Origin: Gymnopilus junonius
Lineage: Eukaryota > Basidiomycota > Agaricomycetes > Agaricales > Galerinaceae
Direction: 5' to 3'
DNA length: 19,634 bases
Assembly: GCA_015501075.1 (NCBI GenBank)
Contig: JADNYJ010000587.1
Location: forward strand, 1 to 19,634
The notes beneath the pieces are model-generated. The model had not been told where the DNA came from, ran no database searches, and worked only from the letters and a program-made list of their open reading frames with translations. Made by a program: the position numbers and the translations under genes. Each line of letters opens with the position of its first letter. Position 1 is the first letter of the stretch. Below, in pieces: positions 9,604-19,634 of this stretch.

Positions 9604-11797
9604 TTATATCGATATTGTAGATAACTCGGGGACTTTCTGTTATCAAACCCTGGGGATGAACTGAACTGAGAAATCTTTTGACAGAGAAGGCGACAATTGA
9701 CAGAACTTTCATGACCACTTGAAAGCGATAGTAATTAGATATCTATCGAGTCTGAATAGGTCTGAATCCCCCGCCGGCTTCGGGAACACACATCCGAGGG
9801 TTCAATTTTTTGTACTCCACTGTATGCGGCACATGATGGCAGGCACAGAGAAATTTTAACCAAGTTGTAGTTAAAATAGTGTGGCGCATTAAGAGTGAAA
9901 TCGATATGAACTTGAGCCTGAGGATTTAAGCGCCAAGGCGAAGCATGTAAAAAGTTTGCTCTTATTATAATGTAGTAGTATACTAGGTCGAGCATATATG
10001 CAAAAGTGAGGAATATGAAATTCCTACTAAACTGGATTTTCCGACGAGGTGGTTTATTTGGGTTTGATATTCCTTCATGCTCATTCTTCGTTTCAGACCG
10101 TGTAACACCGGTCACTAAGAACCCTAACAAATGAGGCTCTCTCAAGCTCCTGCTACCGCTGACGTGCTCAATGACGTCTACACTCCTCTTCTCTAAAGTA
10201 GAGTAGAGCGTAGCTCGAGTCTGATAATGATGACGAAAGGTTAGTCTAGAGTATCGACCATTGATTAACCACAATAAGTTTATCTACTCTATATCATATG
10301 TACAGTATGTAGGTTTCTTCTTCGAGAGGAAAGTCGCCGCTTACCGCTTACCGCTGATACTTGATCTGGAAATTTACGGCTTGAGGGAGGCACCATCGGG
10401 AAGGTAACGACTGGGGGTGGGTTTGGTGGGCCGATGGTACCGGGGCGCATAAATTTGGGCGACTGATCTACCTGGGGTCTTATGTCTGGGCGTGATGGTG
10501 GTGATGATAAAACATTGAAATTTGAAATAAAGAGATGCTCATTGTCGTGTCGTTGCAGCTGGTCAAGTCATTCCGTAACACAAGAAACGTCCGAGGGACC
10601 CGTTATTCATTTTCAAGCATCTAGACGAGACTGGGGTGTTAGGCGATTGAAATTCGGAGTCGAGTTGTTGTCGAGTTTTCTACATCTGCGAATGGAAAGT
10701 AAAACGTTAATTAAATTTCATCGCGGAGGCGCAAAATTTGCGTTAGACATCTCTTCGGGAAAGGCGAAGAAAACGAAAACGGTTGGAGAACACAGGAGTC
10801 AGGGGCCGGAGGAGCTGCTTATACGGACAAGACTAGGTGAATAGTATAAGAGAGGCTTGATAATGCTGTTGATTCGAGTACATACATACCTGCGTGTTGA
10901 TAAGATAGAAGGCGGCTTTATAAGATAGCTGGTTTTGGCCTAGGAGTTTCACTAAGTGGCCGGGCTTTTGAAGTGCAGCTTCTTTAGAGCATACGGATGG
11001 CGATAAGTAAGCGCTTCAGCGGTTAGAATTCGAAGAAAGGGATGCAGCATCTTCAGCGTGTTCCATCGCAGTGGTGGATTACCGGTATGGCGTGCTTCAG
11101 AGCATCGGCCTTGATTGACAGTTTCTTTTCGTTCGTATCTACCGTTGAAGCCAAACATCCGAGGTCAAAACTGATCAAAAGCCACGAGGAAGACGGATAA
11201 GTCGAGGTTTGTGATAGATAAGAGGGTGGCGCCACCTCTAGGGGGGTTCCAAAGGCTTCCGAGTAATAAGTTCCAAGCAACCTTTCGAGCCTCTTTTCAT
11301 ACGCCTCTCATCGGTAGCTGATATGGCGAGTTAGAGTATACATAGCCCAGTGGTGGTTGGGTTGAAAAGTCCTCCAGTGACATGGCCAGTGGGCTAATTT
11401 TAATGCGGAGGGGTGGCAGGGGGCCCGTTACGCAATAGCCGAATGGGGCTCCGATCCGGGAATGGGAAGCGGTTGGTAGAGTTAAAAAAGTGAGAGGATC
11501 GTACGACGGCAGTTATTGTCTCTGCATTTTCTGGTTTGGAGGCACCGCCCGCAGTCTTTTGCACCTTTCAACAGGTTCCCATCCACGGCAGGGATTTCCA
11601 GTCTGCTTTGTCGTCGTTGTTGCCATCGGCCACCTCTGGGCCTGCGCGACTGACACGGTGCTGAAGCACACAACACGGGCGACTCAACGTCGATACCGAC
11701 CAGCTAGCAACTGGCACTACTTTAGCTTCAACTTACACCCATCCCCGCATTCGCTCATAGACTTTACCATCCCTGCCCCTAATCCTATATAACCAAA
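9604..11797. other. Long non-coding stretch leading to HMG-CoA reductase
   Basis: About 2.2 kb with no recognised gene. A minus frame at 10274-9735 is open for 179 codons, but it starts at TTG and has no motif. The part nearest the ATG at 11798 is the presumed HMGR promoter and leader; the last 60 bases are CT-rich, common before fungal start codons. Two TGACGTS-like sites lie at 10160-10180. No tRNA or obvious transposon ends were seen. Confidence 0.5.
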
Positions 11798-14700
11798 ATG
11801 CGCGCCCTGTTCCGCCCCTTCGCGCTGCATGCCGCCTACACCCCTATCGAGACCATCGTCTTCTTCTGCATCATCGGCACCCTCGCCTACTTCCACATCC
11901 TTTCTGCCATCAAGCACTCGGCCTTCCTTGACCCCACCCAGACAACCTATGCTGCGCCGACGCTGCGGCCCACGCATGCGCTGTACCGTCTGGGCGAGTG
12001 GGTCGGCGTGAGGGAGAGCTCGTGGTTCCATGCTGTCAAGACCAAGACCGATACCGTGCTCGAGCTCCAGCAGGTCATTGTCACCCTTGATGTACCCAAG
12101 GCCAGGTCTGGAGAGGTGGGCTGACTTTTTTTTGAGGTTGACGATTAGGATATTGATGGCGTTTTCGACTTTAGGTTGCCATTAACCCCGAATATCAAGG
12201 CGTCTCTCTTTCACAACCCCCTCTGTCGACATCAACCATTAATCTTACTGAGTACCTTGTAAACACTTTCCAAACACCATCCGGAAAGACTTACTCCTCC
12301 ATCTGTCACCGCCCCTCTCTCAATCCCCTGAATCAGTCTACTGAGCCATCCGAAGAGTCCGCCGTAGCCGATGGTCCTTGCTTCACTCTCCAGCAAGCTG
12401 GCCCAAGGAGTTTCATTCAGACTCTTGCTTTCAAACCTGGCACGCGAGAAGAGTTTGTCAACGCACTCGTGGGCGAGGAGGTTGTACACGTTTCACATAC
12501 CCATGGACATGCCACTCATCACCACCACCACCATGTTGCTCCCAAGGTCTTTACGGATGAGAGTGGTGTGAAGTTCGAGGTGGACTCGGGCAAGCTATCG
12601 AATGACATGCTGCCTATTGGACAGATGAAGAATGGCTTTTGGGTCGCGTATGCTGCCAGGGCTTTAGTCATCAGGTTCTGGGATTTAGCAAAGGTTTATA
12701 ATTTATCTATACTTGAGGCTCTCTTTTACTAACATTTGAATCTGGAATACAGAAAGCAGATTCACTCGACATCCTGCTCATCCTCGCAGGCTACATCCTT
12801 ATGCACACTACTTTCTATCTCCTCCTTACCCGCTCACGCGCCCTCGGCTCCTCCTTCTGGCTCCCTCTAGCCATCTTCTCTTCCGCCATCCTCGCCTTGC
12901 TCATCGCGCTCCCCATCGCGATGGCCATCAAGATCCCTATTGACCCCGTAGCTTTAACCGAAGCGCTCCCGTTCCTCGTGTGCACAGTGGGCTTTGATAA
13001 ACCCCTGCGCCTCGCACGTGCGGTATTTCACCATCCACACCTCACAGTCCCGCCTTCGTTGGTGTCAGTGAGCACTACGCCCTCCGGATACCCCGTCGTC
13101 ACTTCCGGGTCCCCACCACCTACCTCTTCAACCCGTGACTCCCTCGCGCCGTCTTCCTCTTCCAATGTGAATTTGACTCTCAAGCCCGCACCGAAAATTA
13201 TCACAGAGTCGCTTTCATTGGTGTATCAGCCTATTATTAGGGATTATATTCTAGAGATTGCGGTTCTGACGGTGGGCGCGTATAGTAAAGTCGGGGGGTT
13301 GAAGGAGGTGTGTGCGCTTGCGGCGTTGATTTTGGCTGTGGATTGCTTGCTGCTCTGCACGTATCTGGCGGCTATTTTGGGTGTTATGGTTGAGGTGAGT
13401 TCAGTTTCGATTTTTTTTCTGTCCTTCCCTTTTGGGAAGGTGCTTCTCTTCTTTCCCTTTTCGTTCCCGATGACATCTTCCGTGCTTCCTGTTCCTTGGG
13501 GCCTTCAAGTCGGTCTGTCAAGCACAGCACCCATCTCTTTTGGCGCTCTACTATCCGCCCGTTTCCCTCTGCACTATATGTGTTGGGAAAGTGCATTCGT
13601 GTTTAACTATATTTTCTCTGCATGTGCCCTTGGCTGTGCCCATCTCTTCTTCTTTTTGTTATGATCATTTCTTTGCCATAGCGGGCTATCAGAAGTGATG
13701 ATGATGCTGGTAGATTTAGGATGGAGTATGATGGTGCTGGTACCCCGGAGAGTGCTCCTATTCTGACGGTCTTGCTCTGTCCGATTATCTCGCATATATC
13801 TAGCCGTCAGAGCTATCTTGGGCTTTTTATATTGCTCGACTATGAGCACTGCAGTTGGGGTAACGCCGGTACATAGGCCCTCCGTCTCCGACGACATTTT
13901 TTTCTTGTCTGCATAGACGCCGTTCTTCATTTCCGCTCCTGTCGTCCTTCGAGAAGAAAATAACCATCTGACGATTTTTTTTTCTTCTTCCAAATTCCAC
14001 AGGTCCGACGCATCAAAACTGTCCGAGCAATGACCCGCTCCCGGTCCAACTCGATCTCTTCCGTTACCTCATCCTCCACCGCTACGTTTACCGGGCGGCA
14101 GCTTCAAAGTGCTATGGCTCGGCCCGCAGTCCCGCCTCCTCCCAAGACCCTCCGCCAAAGAGTGCAGAGTGCATTGCTGGGTGGGGAGAAGGGCAGTGGG
14201 TTGCCAGAGTATGGCATGCAAAGGAGCGGAAGTGGCAGGATGAGGAGGGGGAGTAGGAGTAAAGGTGGAGAGGTGCACAAGCAGGATAATCCGGTCGCAA
14301 GATTGAAGTTGCTTTTGGTTTGTTTTTATTATTATCTTTTCTGCTTGAATGAAAGAAAGTTGACCAAACTTTTGATGGATAGATTGCTTCGTTCTTGACA
14401 CTTCACATTCTTAATTTGATTACGCCTTTGACGCCCACTCGTCATAACACTTCTCCTACCCATGGACAAGTCAACGTACGCAAAGTGGACATCACGGCGC
14501 CTGGGATCCGTGCCGTTCTACACTCGCTGGTGGAAGCTTCCGCTGTAGACCTAGAAGCCGCCGACTCCATGGACGGTGAAGTGATCTCCAAAGACATGCT
14601 CGTCAAAGTCTCTCCACCCGTCTATATCCACGTCGTCCTGCCCCCTTCCATGCTCAACACCAAAGCCAGCTATGCCTCCGCGCACCATTACTACACGCAG

Positions 14701-16964
14701 GAGCAGGAAAAACGATTGTCATTGCCCCTCGCGTACATCAGCACTACGCACAAGAGCACTTCGGAGCTTCTGGAGGCGTTCATGTCATCCTGGACTCGTC
14801 TTGTCGGCGATCCGATCCTGAGCAAGTGGATCGTGGTGATGCTCGCGATCAGCGTTGCGCTCAATGGGTATCTCCTGAAGGGAATCGCGGCGGGTGTGGT
14901 TGGTGCGCGTGTGGGGTCGCTCAGCTCGTTTGGATTGAAGGGCGGTGTGAGGTTTGAGGGTGTGGGTCCGGAAGAGGGAGAACGTGAGCACGATGAGCAT
15001 GAGCATGCTGTGCTGGATGTACCAGCTTATGTTGAGAAGGAGTCCAAGGAGGTAGCTGTTGCTCCCCCTTCAGCTCCTGCTCCTCCTGCTCGCGTTATCG
15101 TCGCAGCTCCTCCATCGCCAAAGAAGAAGGTCATTGTTGAACCCAGGACACCCATAGAGCCCCTGCCCACTGTTGGGACCTTCACGTTGGAAGACGTTGA
15201 TAGGAAATTAGAAAATGCCAGATCAACCAGGCGACTGACGATCACCTCTGCCTCTAGCCGTCCTGATACCTCCGGCCCTACACCCCCCTCGTCCTCTTCT
15301 TCCTCTGGTGATAGTGCGGAAGGTGGTGTGGTCGTCGACAATGTACGGTCCTTGGAGGAGTGCATTGATATTTTTGAGAATGGACCAAGGCCTTTGAGCG
15401 CATCGCTTGCGCTGTTGAAGGATGAGGAGGTTATCTTGTTGGCTCAGAATGGAAAGATTGCGGCGTATGCGCTTGAGAAGGTGCTTGGGATGAGCGAGTT
15501 GGAGAGGGCTGTGAGGATTAGGAGGGCGTTGATTTGTAAGTTATTTTCTCTCTTTCTTCTTTTGTCATTGGGGATTAGCGCTGATTTGCTATTGGTTCTG
15601 CGGATAGCTCGTGCATCACGAACGCAAACGCTGGAGTCTTCTGATATCCCTCTGACGAACTACGACTATTCGAGAGTGATCGGTGCTTGCTGTGAGAATG
15701 TCGTTGGTTATATCCCGTTACCATTGGGCATTGCCGGGCCGTTGAACGTTGATGGACAACTATTCCCTATACCCATGGCCACAGCGGAAGGCACGCTCGT
15801 CGCTTCCACATCTCGAGGATGCAAGGCTCTCAATGCTGGTGGAGGAGTGACGACTGTGCTCACTCAGGATGCGATGACCCGTGGACCTGCTATTGATTTC
15901 CCCTCGATTACGATGGCCGCCGACGCCAAGATGTGGATTGATTCCGAAGACGGGTACGAGACGCTCAAGGAGGCGTTTGAGAGCACTTCGAGGTTTGCCA
16001 AGCTCAAGAGCTTGAAGACTGCCCTTGCAGGACGCACGCTCTTTGTCCGGTTCGCCACTGCCACTGGAGATGCTATGGGTATGAATATGATCTCCAAGGG
16101 CACGGAGAAGGCGCTTGAGGTGCTGCAGCAGCATTATCCACCCATGGTCGTCCTCGCTTTGTCAGGCAACTATTGTACGGATAAGAAACCGGCTGCTATC
16201 AACTGGATCGAGGGCCGTGGAAAAAGCGTTGTGGCTGAGGCGGTGGTTCCAGGGAAGATTGTGACGAGCGTGCTGAAGACGACGGTGGCTGCGTTAGTGA
16301 ACCTGAACACGAAGAAGAATTTGGTGGGGAGTGCGATGGCGGGCTCGATTGGAGGGTTTAATGCTCATGCAGCCAATATATTGACGGCTGTTTTCCTTGC
16401 TACTGGACAAGATCCGGCGCAAAATGTGGAGAGTTCGAACTGTATGACTCTGATGGAAGCGTGAGTGTTTTTTTTCTCTCCTTCTTTCGTTTGACTATTG
16501 GACTGACGTTCCTTCGTGATTGTAGTATCAACGATGGTCAAGACCTTCTCATGACTGTCAGCATGCCCTGTATCGAGGTTGGCACCGTCGGCGGAGGTAC
16601 CGTGCTGGCACCGCAGCAATCTGTACTGGAATTGCTTGGCATGAAAGGTGCCCACCCCACTCACCCCGGACAGAACGCCCAAGCACTCGCCAGGCTCATT
16701 GCCGCCGCTGTCATGGCCGGCGAACTGTCCCTGCTCAGCGCGTTGGCTGCCGGCCATCTCATTCGCGCCCACATGGCACACAACAGGTCTCAGACGAACA
16801 CGCCGGCGCCTTCTGCGCCACCTACCCCCGCACCGTCATTAGGGCCTGTCGTTGCCGGTCAATTGGCTCCTGCCCCAGAAGAGAGTGGGACCTCAGGAGC
16901 GAGAGTGCTGGGACCGCTGACGCCTTCATCATCTACTGCTTCTCTGCCGCCTTACACACGATGA
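11798..16964 (+). CDS. HMGR: 3-hydroxy-3-methylglutaryl-CoA reductase (NADPH), ER membrane, seven exons
   Basis: Reduces HMG-CoA to mevalonate with two NADPH, the rate-limiting step to sterols and terpenoids. Exons: 11798-12115, 12175-12693, 12753-13394, 14003-14317, 14383-15535, 15608-16460, 16526-16964; joined, they give 1412 residues without a stop. Order: first membrane helix (about 17-38), a long loop with a His-rich patch (211-226), sterol-sensing domain from about residue 284 ([17 protein letters not shown]) to about 493, further helices near 599-616 and 742-762, a Pro/Ser linker, then the catalytic domain from about 915. Catalytic residues are all present: E1043 ([10 protein letters not shown]), K1146 (ISKGTE), D1251 (GQDPAQN), H1349 (AHMAHNRS). 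[23 protein letters not shown] and GTVGGGT match the dimer, substrate and NADPH motifs of class I reductases. S1355 fits the AMPK/Snf1 phosphorylation site of animal and plant enzymes, so phospho-inhibition is likely. The 57-residue Pro/Ser/Ala tail after it is unusual. The start ATG has the good context ccaaaATG. Confidence 0.97.
13395..14002 (+). other. Unusually long (608 bp) third intron of HMGR
   Basis: Donor GTGAGT and acceptor TTCCACAG join GVMVE to VRRIKTVRA, which continues the conserved reductase sequence with no gap. The other five introns of the gene are 59-72 bp. This one is pyrimidine-rich at both ends, has a hairpin ccttccc-tttt-gggaagg at 13423-13440, and shows no clear terminal inverted repeats or target duplication. 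The frame stays open past the donor to 13664, but that tail has no reductase character. Confidence 0.85.
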
Positions 16965-17688
16965 AATATTACATTCGGAACTATTACCTATTTTTTTAGA
17001 CTTTGCCACCCACTACTTAGTCGACGATATCCCCACGCCGGTTTTTTCTTGATATCCGCTCTCTGTCATCAGTCAGGTGTACGATTACAATGCTATTCCC
17101 ACTACGTAGTACTGACTCATCTCTATCATCGATAAGTAATTTACATAGAAATTTAAACTGCATTCTTTCATCTGCTGTCGTGATCATTGTGTTTTAAACG
17201 GACAGGGAGTTTCAAATTCCAGTCTGGGCTTCCACCACATCAGCTTTCCTCCAAAAGTTTTGCACCGTTCGATAGCCTTGCTTCTCAGCTCTACGAATAT
17301 GCAAAAATTATTATTTGCGGCGCAATAGATGCTGATGCAAAAAGCTGTTTAGTGAGATCACTCGACCTAAAGTTTGATTGATGATTATCCACTTCAACAG
17401 AAACTTTGAATAAGCATACGAAATTCACGGAGCATGCAGATGGTATGCTACTCTTATTCTACAAAGATTTAGAGTGATATATCAAGTTTAGAAAAGAGAA
17501 GGGCGAAATTATCTCGGAGGTGTGACAAAATCGTGACATTTCAACGCCTTCGGCCGCACAGTGCGGCGCACTTTTCGAAACAAGCAGGGGTCATGCCGGA
17601 ACACGGCATTCCTAACTAGGATATTTTCAGGAGTGAGCAGTGAAGCACGCCCACGGGCCTTCGTCTTCGTCCCTTACGTTCAATTTCA
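16965..17688. other. Intergenic region between HMGR and the HNH-like gene
   Basis: HMGR 3' untranslated region, then the presumed promoter of the next plus-strand gene. No gene or repeat is recognised; open frames are at most 64 codons. Confidence 0.5.
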
Positions 17689-19195
17689 ATGTCAATCGTA
17701 CCATGGAATCTCTCAGTCAAGGCATTTGCTAAAGTTCCGGCTGTGCTAGACCTTCCGGAGATCCTACGCGATCCCGCCTCAGCTTCGAATGTCTCTTCCC
17801 GCCACGAGTCGATACGCAATGGTGTCGATCTTTCAGAAGGCTGCATGTTAACCAAGTCTGTAAAGTACTCACACCAGCTTGCTCACTTTGTTAACGCAGT
17901 AAACCGTGGGGACCCCGGACCCATTGTAAATTAGAACTTCCCAGATTCCTACCGCCAGTGTTGAAGCTCTTCTCATTCCAGGTGGAAGTCCTCAAGCTCG
18001 ACTTGAAGATCATTCCATATGAACCCTTCACTCTCGAAGACCCATGCAATTGCGCTTACCGTAAGTCTGAAGACCGCATACCCTCGAGACTCATCTGACT
18101 TGAAACAGTCGAATCGTTTGTCCATACGTCTCTAGATTTGTATGCTTTCATTGCATTGGCGCCTTCTTTTTCAACCGTCGAACAGCTCATTAACATGGTG
18201 AAATCCGACAACGATCGGCGGGTACGTGAAAGGAATCCAGTGATGAATATCTTCCCGTCTCGTCACCTCAATGTGCGCATCTACATGTTACGATTTCTCT
18301 GTATAGGGTTGCTGATTGAGAGCATTTCTTTTATGATAGTTCGAGGATCCCAGCTTTAAAAATCCTGAATATGAACTAGTTGCTCTACACCCAGAACATT
18401 TTCTTCCTTGTGGCGCCATCCTCCCAATCTTTGACCCCATGACAGGAACCATAAATACTATGTGCCATCACGTGATCGACGACTTCGCGAGTCTATCAAT
18501 CCTAATAGTACTCCTTTACCACCTTTCCGCCATGTGTTCCGCCATGAATTGCTCAATGTAAACATTTTTCTTGTTGCCATCAACGCTGAAATCAAATTTC
18601 GTCGGTATTTCAAAATGATCGCATACCACCCTCCTCCGACCCCTCTTCCGAATGACGTTCTCACACTTATGCACCGCGTCATAGAGCTCGTTCGCCTCCT
18701 CTACTGGACACCCGATCTGCAAGGCCATCCGGAAGGAACGCGCGAAATTCAGTAAGGACTGGAAGGCCTACCCGAACCCAGCACATAGAAGTGTCGTCTG
18801 GTGAGGAGAGCGAGTCGTCCAATGAGAGCGGGACAACCGTTGAGGAAAATGTTCCGCGGACTCCAACTCATGTTAGGAGAAGATCCTCGAAATGGCTACC
18901 CAATGCAGATGCGGAGACGCGAAGGGCTTACGGAACTTCGTTAATGGGTATTCAAGGTATCACCTCTCTTTGTTTCATCTATGCGATCGCGAACGCTAAC
19001 CTGGTCTTCTTTTCCAGACATGGGCATTGATTATGATCCAGCCTTGTTTGAGGATGCGTATCCGATTGATGACAGTGCGTGCCTTTCAGCAATTTTCAGC
19101 ACATGACTGACTATTGCATCTACCAAGCCGTACAATTATATTCTGACAGCGCCAGCATAGAAAATTGGACCCAAAGTGTTACTTCTGAAGTGTGA
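17689..19195 (+). pseudogene. HNH-endonuclease-like basidiomycete protein gene with two frame breaks
   Basis: Starts at ATG 17689. Exon pieces 17689-17925, 17982-18060, 18109-18221 and 18340 onward join through GT-AG introns of 56, 48 and 118 bp. Exon 1 has GCMLTKSVKYSHQLAHFVNA, resembling the Cys/Ala-His core of the fungal HNH-nuclease family. Later parts (DLYAFIALAPSFSTVEQLI, VALHPEHFLPCGAIL, NVNIFLVAINAEIKFRRYF) look like one continuous conserved protein. The frame must shift near 18460 (one base missing) and again between about 18711 and 18785. The last frame then runs through a Ser/Glu-rich tail, introns 18957-19017 and 19075-19127, and stops at 19193-19195. Such HNH-like proteins are multicopy in many agaricomycetes, with no established role. 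The frame breaks suggest a decaying copy; sequencing error is the alternative. The HNH assignment is from pattern memory only. Confidence 0.55.
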
Positions 19196-19387
19196 TGTCT
19201 CGAGATTATAGATATCGCTACTCATTATTGCTTGCTTGGCTTGCAATCATTCAGTAAATGCCGCGACAGCATTTGCCCAAATTGTCGATTCACAGAAATA
19301 GCTTGTGAGATTGCTACCTTCGTAACTCATTCAGTTCTCCTTCCTTTCTTACAAGACGTAAGGCATGCACTTGCGCATCCTCATACA
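19196..19387. other. Short spacer before the duplicated HMGR segment
   Basis: No coding frame of interest. HMGR exon 4, which should precede exon 5, is absent here and anywhere between 16965 and 19387. The HMGR copy that follows therefore lacks its 5' half at this location. Confidence 0.7.
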
Positions 19388-19634
19388 GGATAGATTGCTA
19401 CTTTCTTGACGCTTCACATTCTTAATTTGATTACGCCTTTGACGCCCACTCGTCATAACACTTCTCCTACCCATGGACAAGTCAACGTACGCAAAGTGGA
19501 CATCACGGCGCCTGGGATCCGTGCCGTTCTACACTTGCTGGTGGAAGCTTCCGCTGTAGACCTAGAAGCCGCCGACTCCATGGACGGCGAAGTGATCTCC
19601 AAAGACATGCTCGTCAAAGTCTCTCCACCCGTCT
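19388..19634 (+). pseudogene. HMGR: Second, 5'-truncated copy of HMG-CoA reductase exon 5, cut by the right window edge
   Basis: The 247 bases match 14377-14623 without gaps at a constant offset of 5011, with five substitutions (at 19400, 19402, 19411, 19536, 19588; 98% identity). The match starts 6 bp before the exon, at ggatag, so it includes the intron acceptor; the exon copy begins at 19394. It covers residues 599-678 of the full protein, with the reading frame kept; two residues change (S601T, S646L). The upstream exons 1-4 are missing. It may be the front of a larger duplicate that continues beyond the window, an exon captured into another transcript, or an assembly artefact. Because the right end is unseen, calling it a pseudogene is provisional. 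Confidence 0.75.

Noticed and set aside
9853..9877. attttaac/gttaaaat inverted repeat as a terminator or transposon end
   Set aside because: An isolated 8-bp stem with no flanking duplication and no partner; likely chance in AT-rich DNA.
9735..10274. 179-codon minus-strand open frame as a gene
   Set aside because: It starts at TTG, has no motif or splice context, and the region is AT-rich with other random frames.
11786..11792. tatataa immediately before the HMGR start codon as a TATA box
   Set aside because: It ends only 5 bases before the ATG, too close to direct transcription of this start; more likely just leader sequence.
13395..13664. Readthrough of HMGR exon 3 as a 287-residue separate membrane protein
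   Set aside because: The added tail is pyrimidine-run translation (Phe/Leu/Ser) with no conserved character, and splicing to 14003 restores the conserved reductase sequence.
15760..16134. Long antisense frames inside HMGR (also 15027-15365, 16365-16781)
   Set aside because: Shadows of the GC-biased codon use of HMGR on the other strand; no motifs of their own.
18467..18476. Palindrome atcacgtgat as a bHLH/SREBP-type site
   Set aside because: It lies within coding-like sequence of the HNH-like gene, not in a promoter; a single 10-mer is expected by chance now and then.
1..19634. tRNA, rRNA or CRISPR arrays
   Set aside because: I looked for T-loop-like GGTTCRANYCC contexts, rRNA-like blocks and regularly spaced repeats and saw none. 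By eye, a diverged tRNA could still be missed.

Overview
The window is from a filamentous basidiomycete fungus, most likely an agaricomycete. The genes are split by many short GT-AG introns (mostly 46-72 bp, often with a CTRAC/CTAAC-type branch site near the 3' end). The best-preserved gene is a fungal-type, sterol-sensing-domain HMG-CoA reductase. This comes from reading the sequence only; no database search was possible, so family names rest on visible motifs.

Layout, left to right. Positions 1-403 hold a weak open frame on the minus strand that runs off the left edge. Positions 1032-2378 (minus) hold a coiled-coil protein gene of unknown function with an apparent one-base frameshift. Positions 3322-5571 (minus) hold a complete cytochrome P450 of about 580 residues in ten exons, with all core P450 motifs. 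Positions 5572-11797 are about 6 kb with few or no genes. They contain a 625-bp non-autonomous DNA transposon (MITE, hAT-like) with 20-bp inverted repeats and a perfect 8-bp target duplication, a 122-bp tandem duplication next to an AT-repeat/TATA-like stretch, and scattered weak open frames. Positions 11798-16964 (plus) hold the full HMG-CoA reductase, seven exons and 1412 residues by my model, with all four catalytic residues. Positions 17689-19195 (plus) hold an HNH-endonuclease-like basidiomycete gene with two frame breaks. Positions 19388-19634 begin a second, 98% identical copy of HMG-CoA reductase exon 5, which starts 6 bp before that exon and runs off the right edge.

How the genes relate: HMG-CoA reductase makes mevalonate, the committed step to sterols and all terpenoids, and a P450 could oxidise such products. 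They lie about 6 kb apart on opposite strands with a transposon between, and no terpene synthase or prenyltransferase is visible. A shared pathway is therefore only a possibility. The most notable structural signal is the partial HMGR duplication at an exact 5011-bp offset. It suggests a segmental duplication (or an assembly artefact) whose unit spans HMGR exons 5-7 plus the HNH-like gene.
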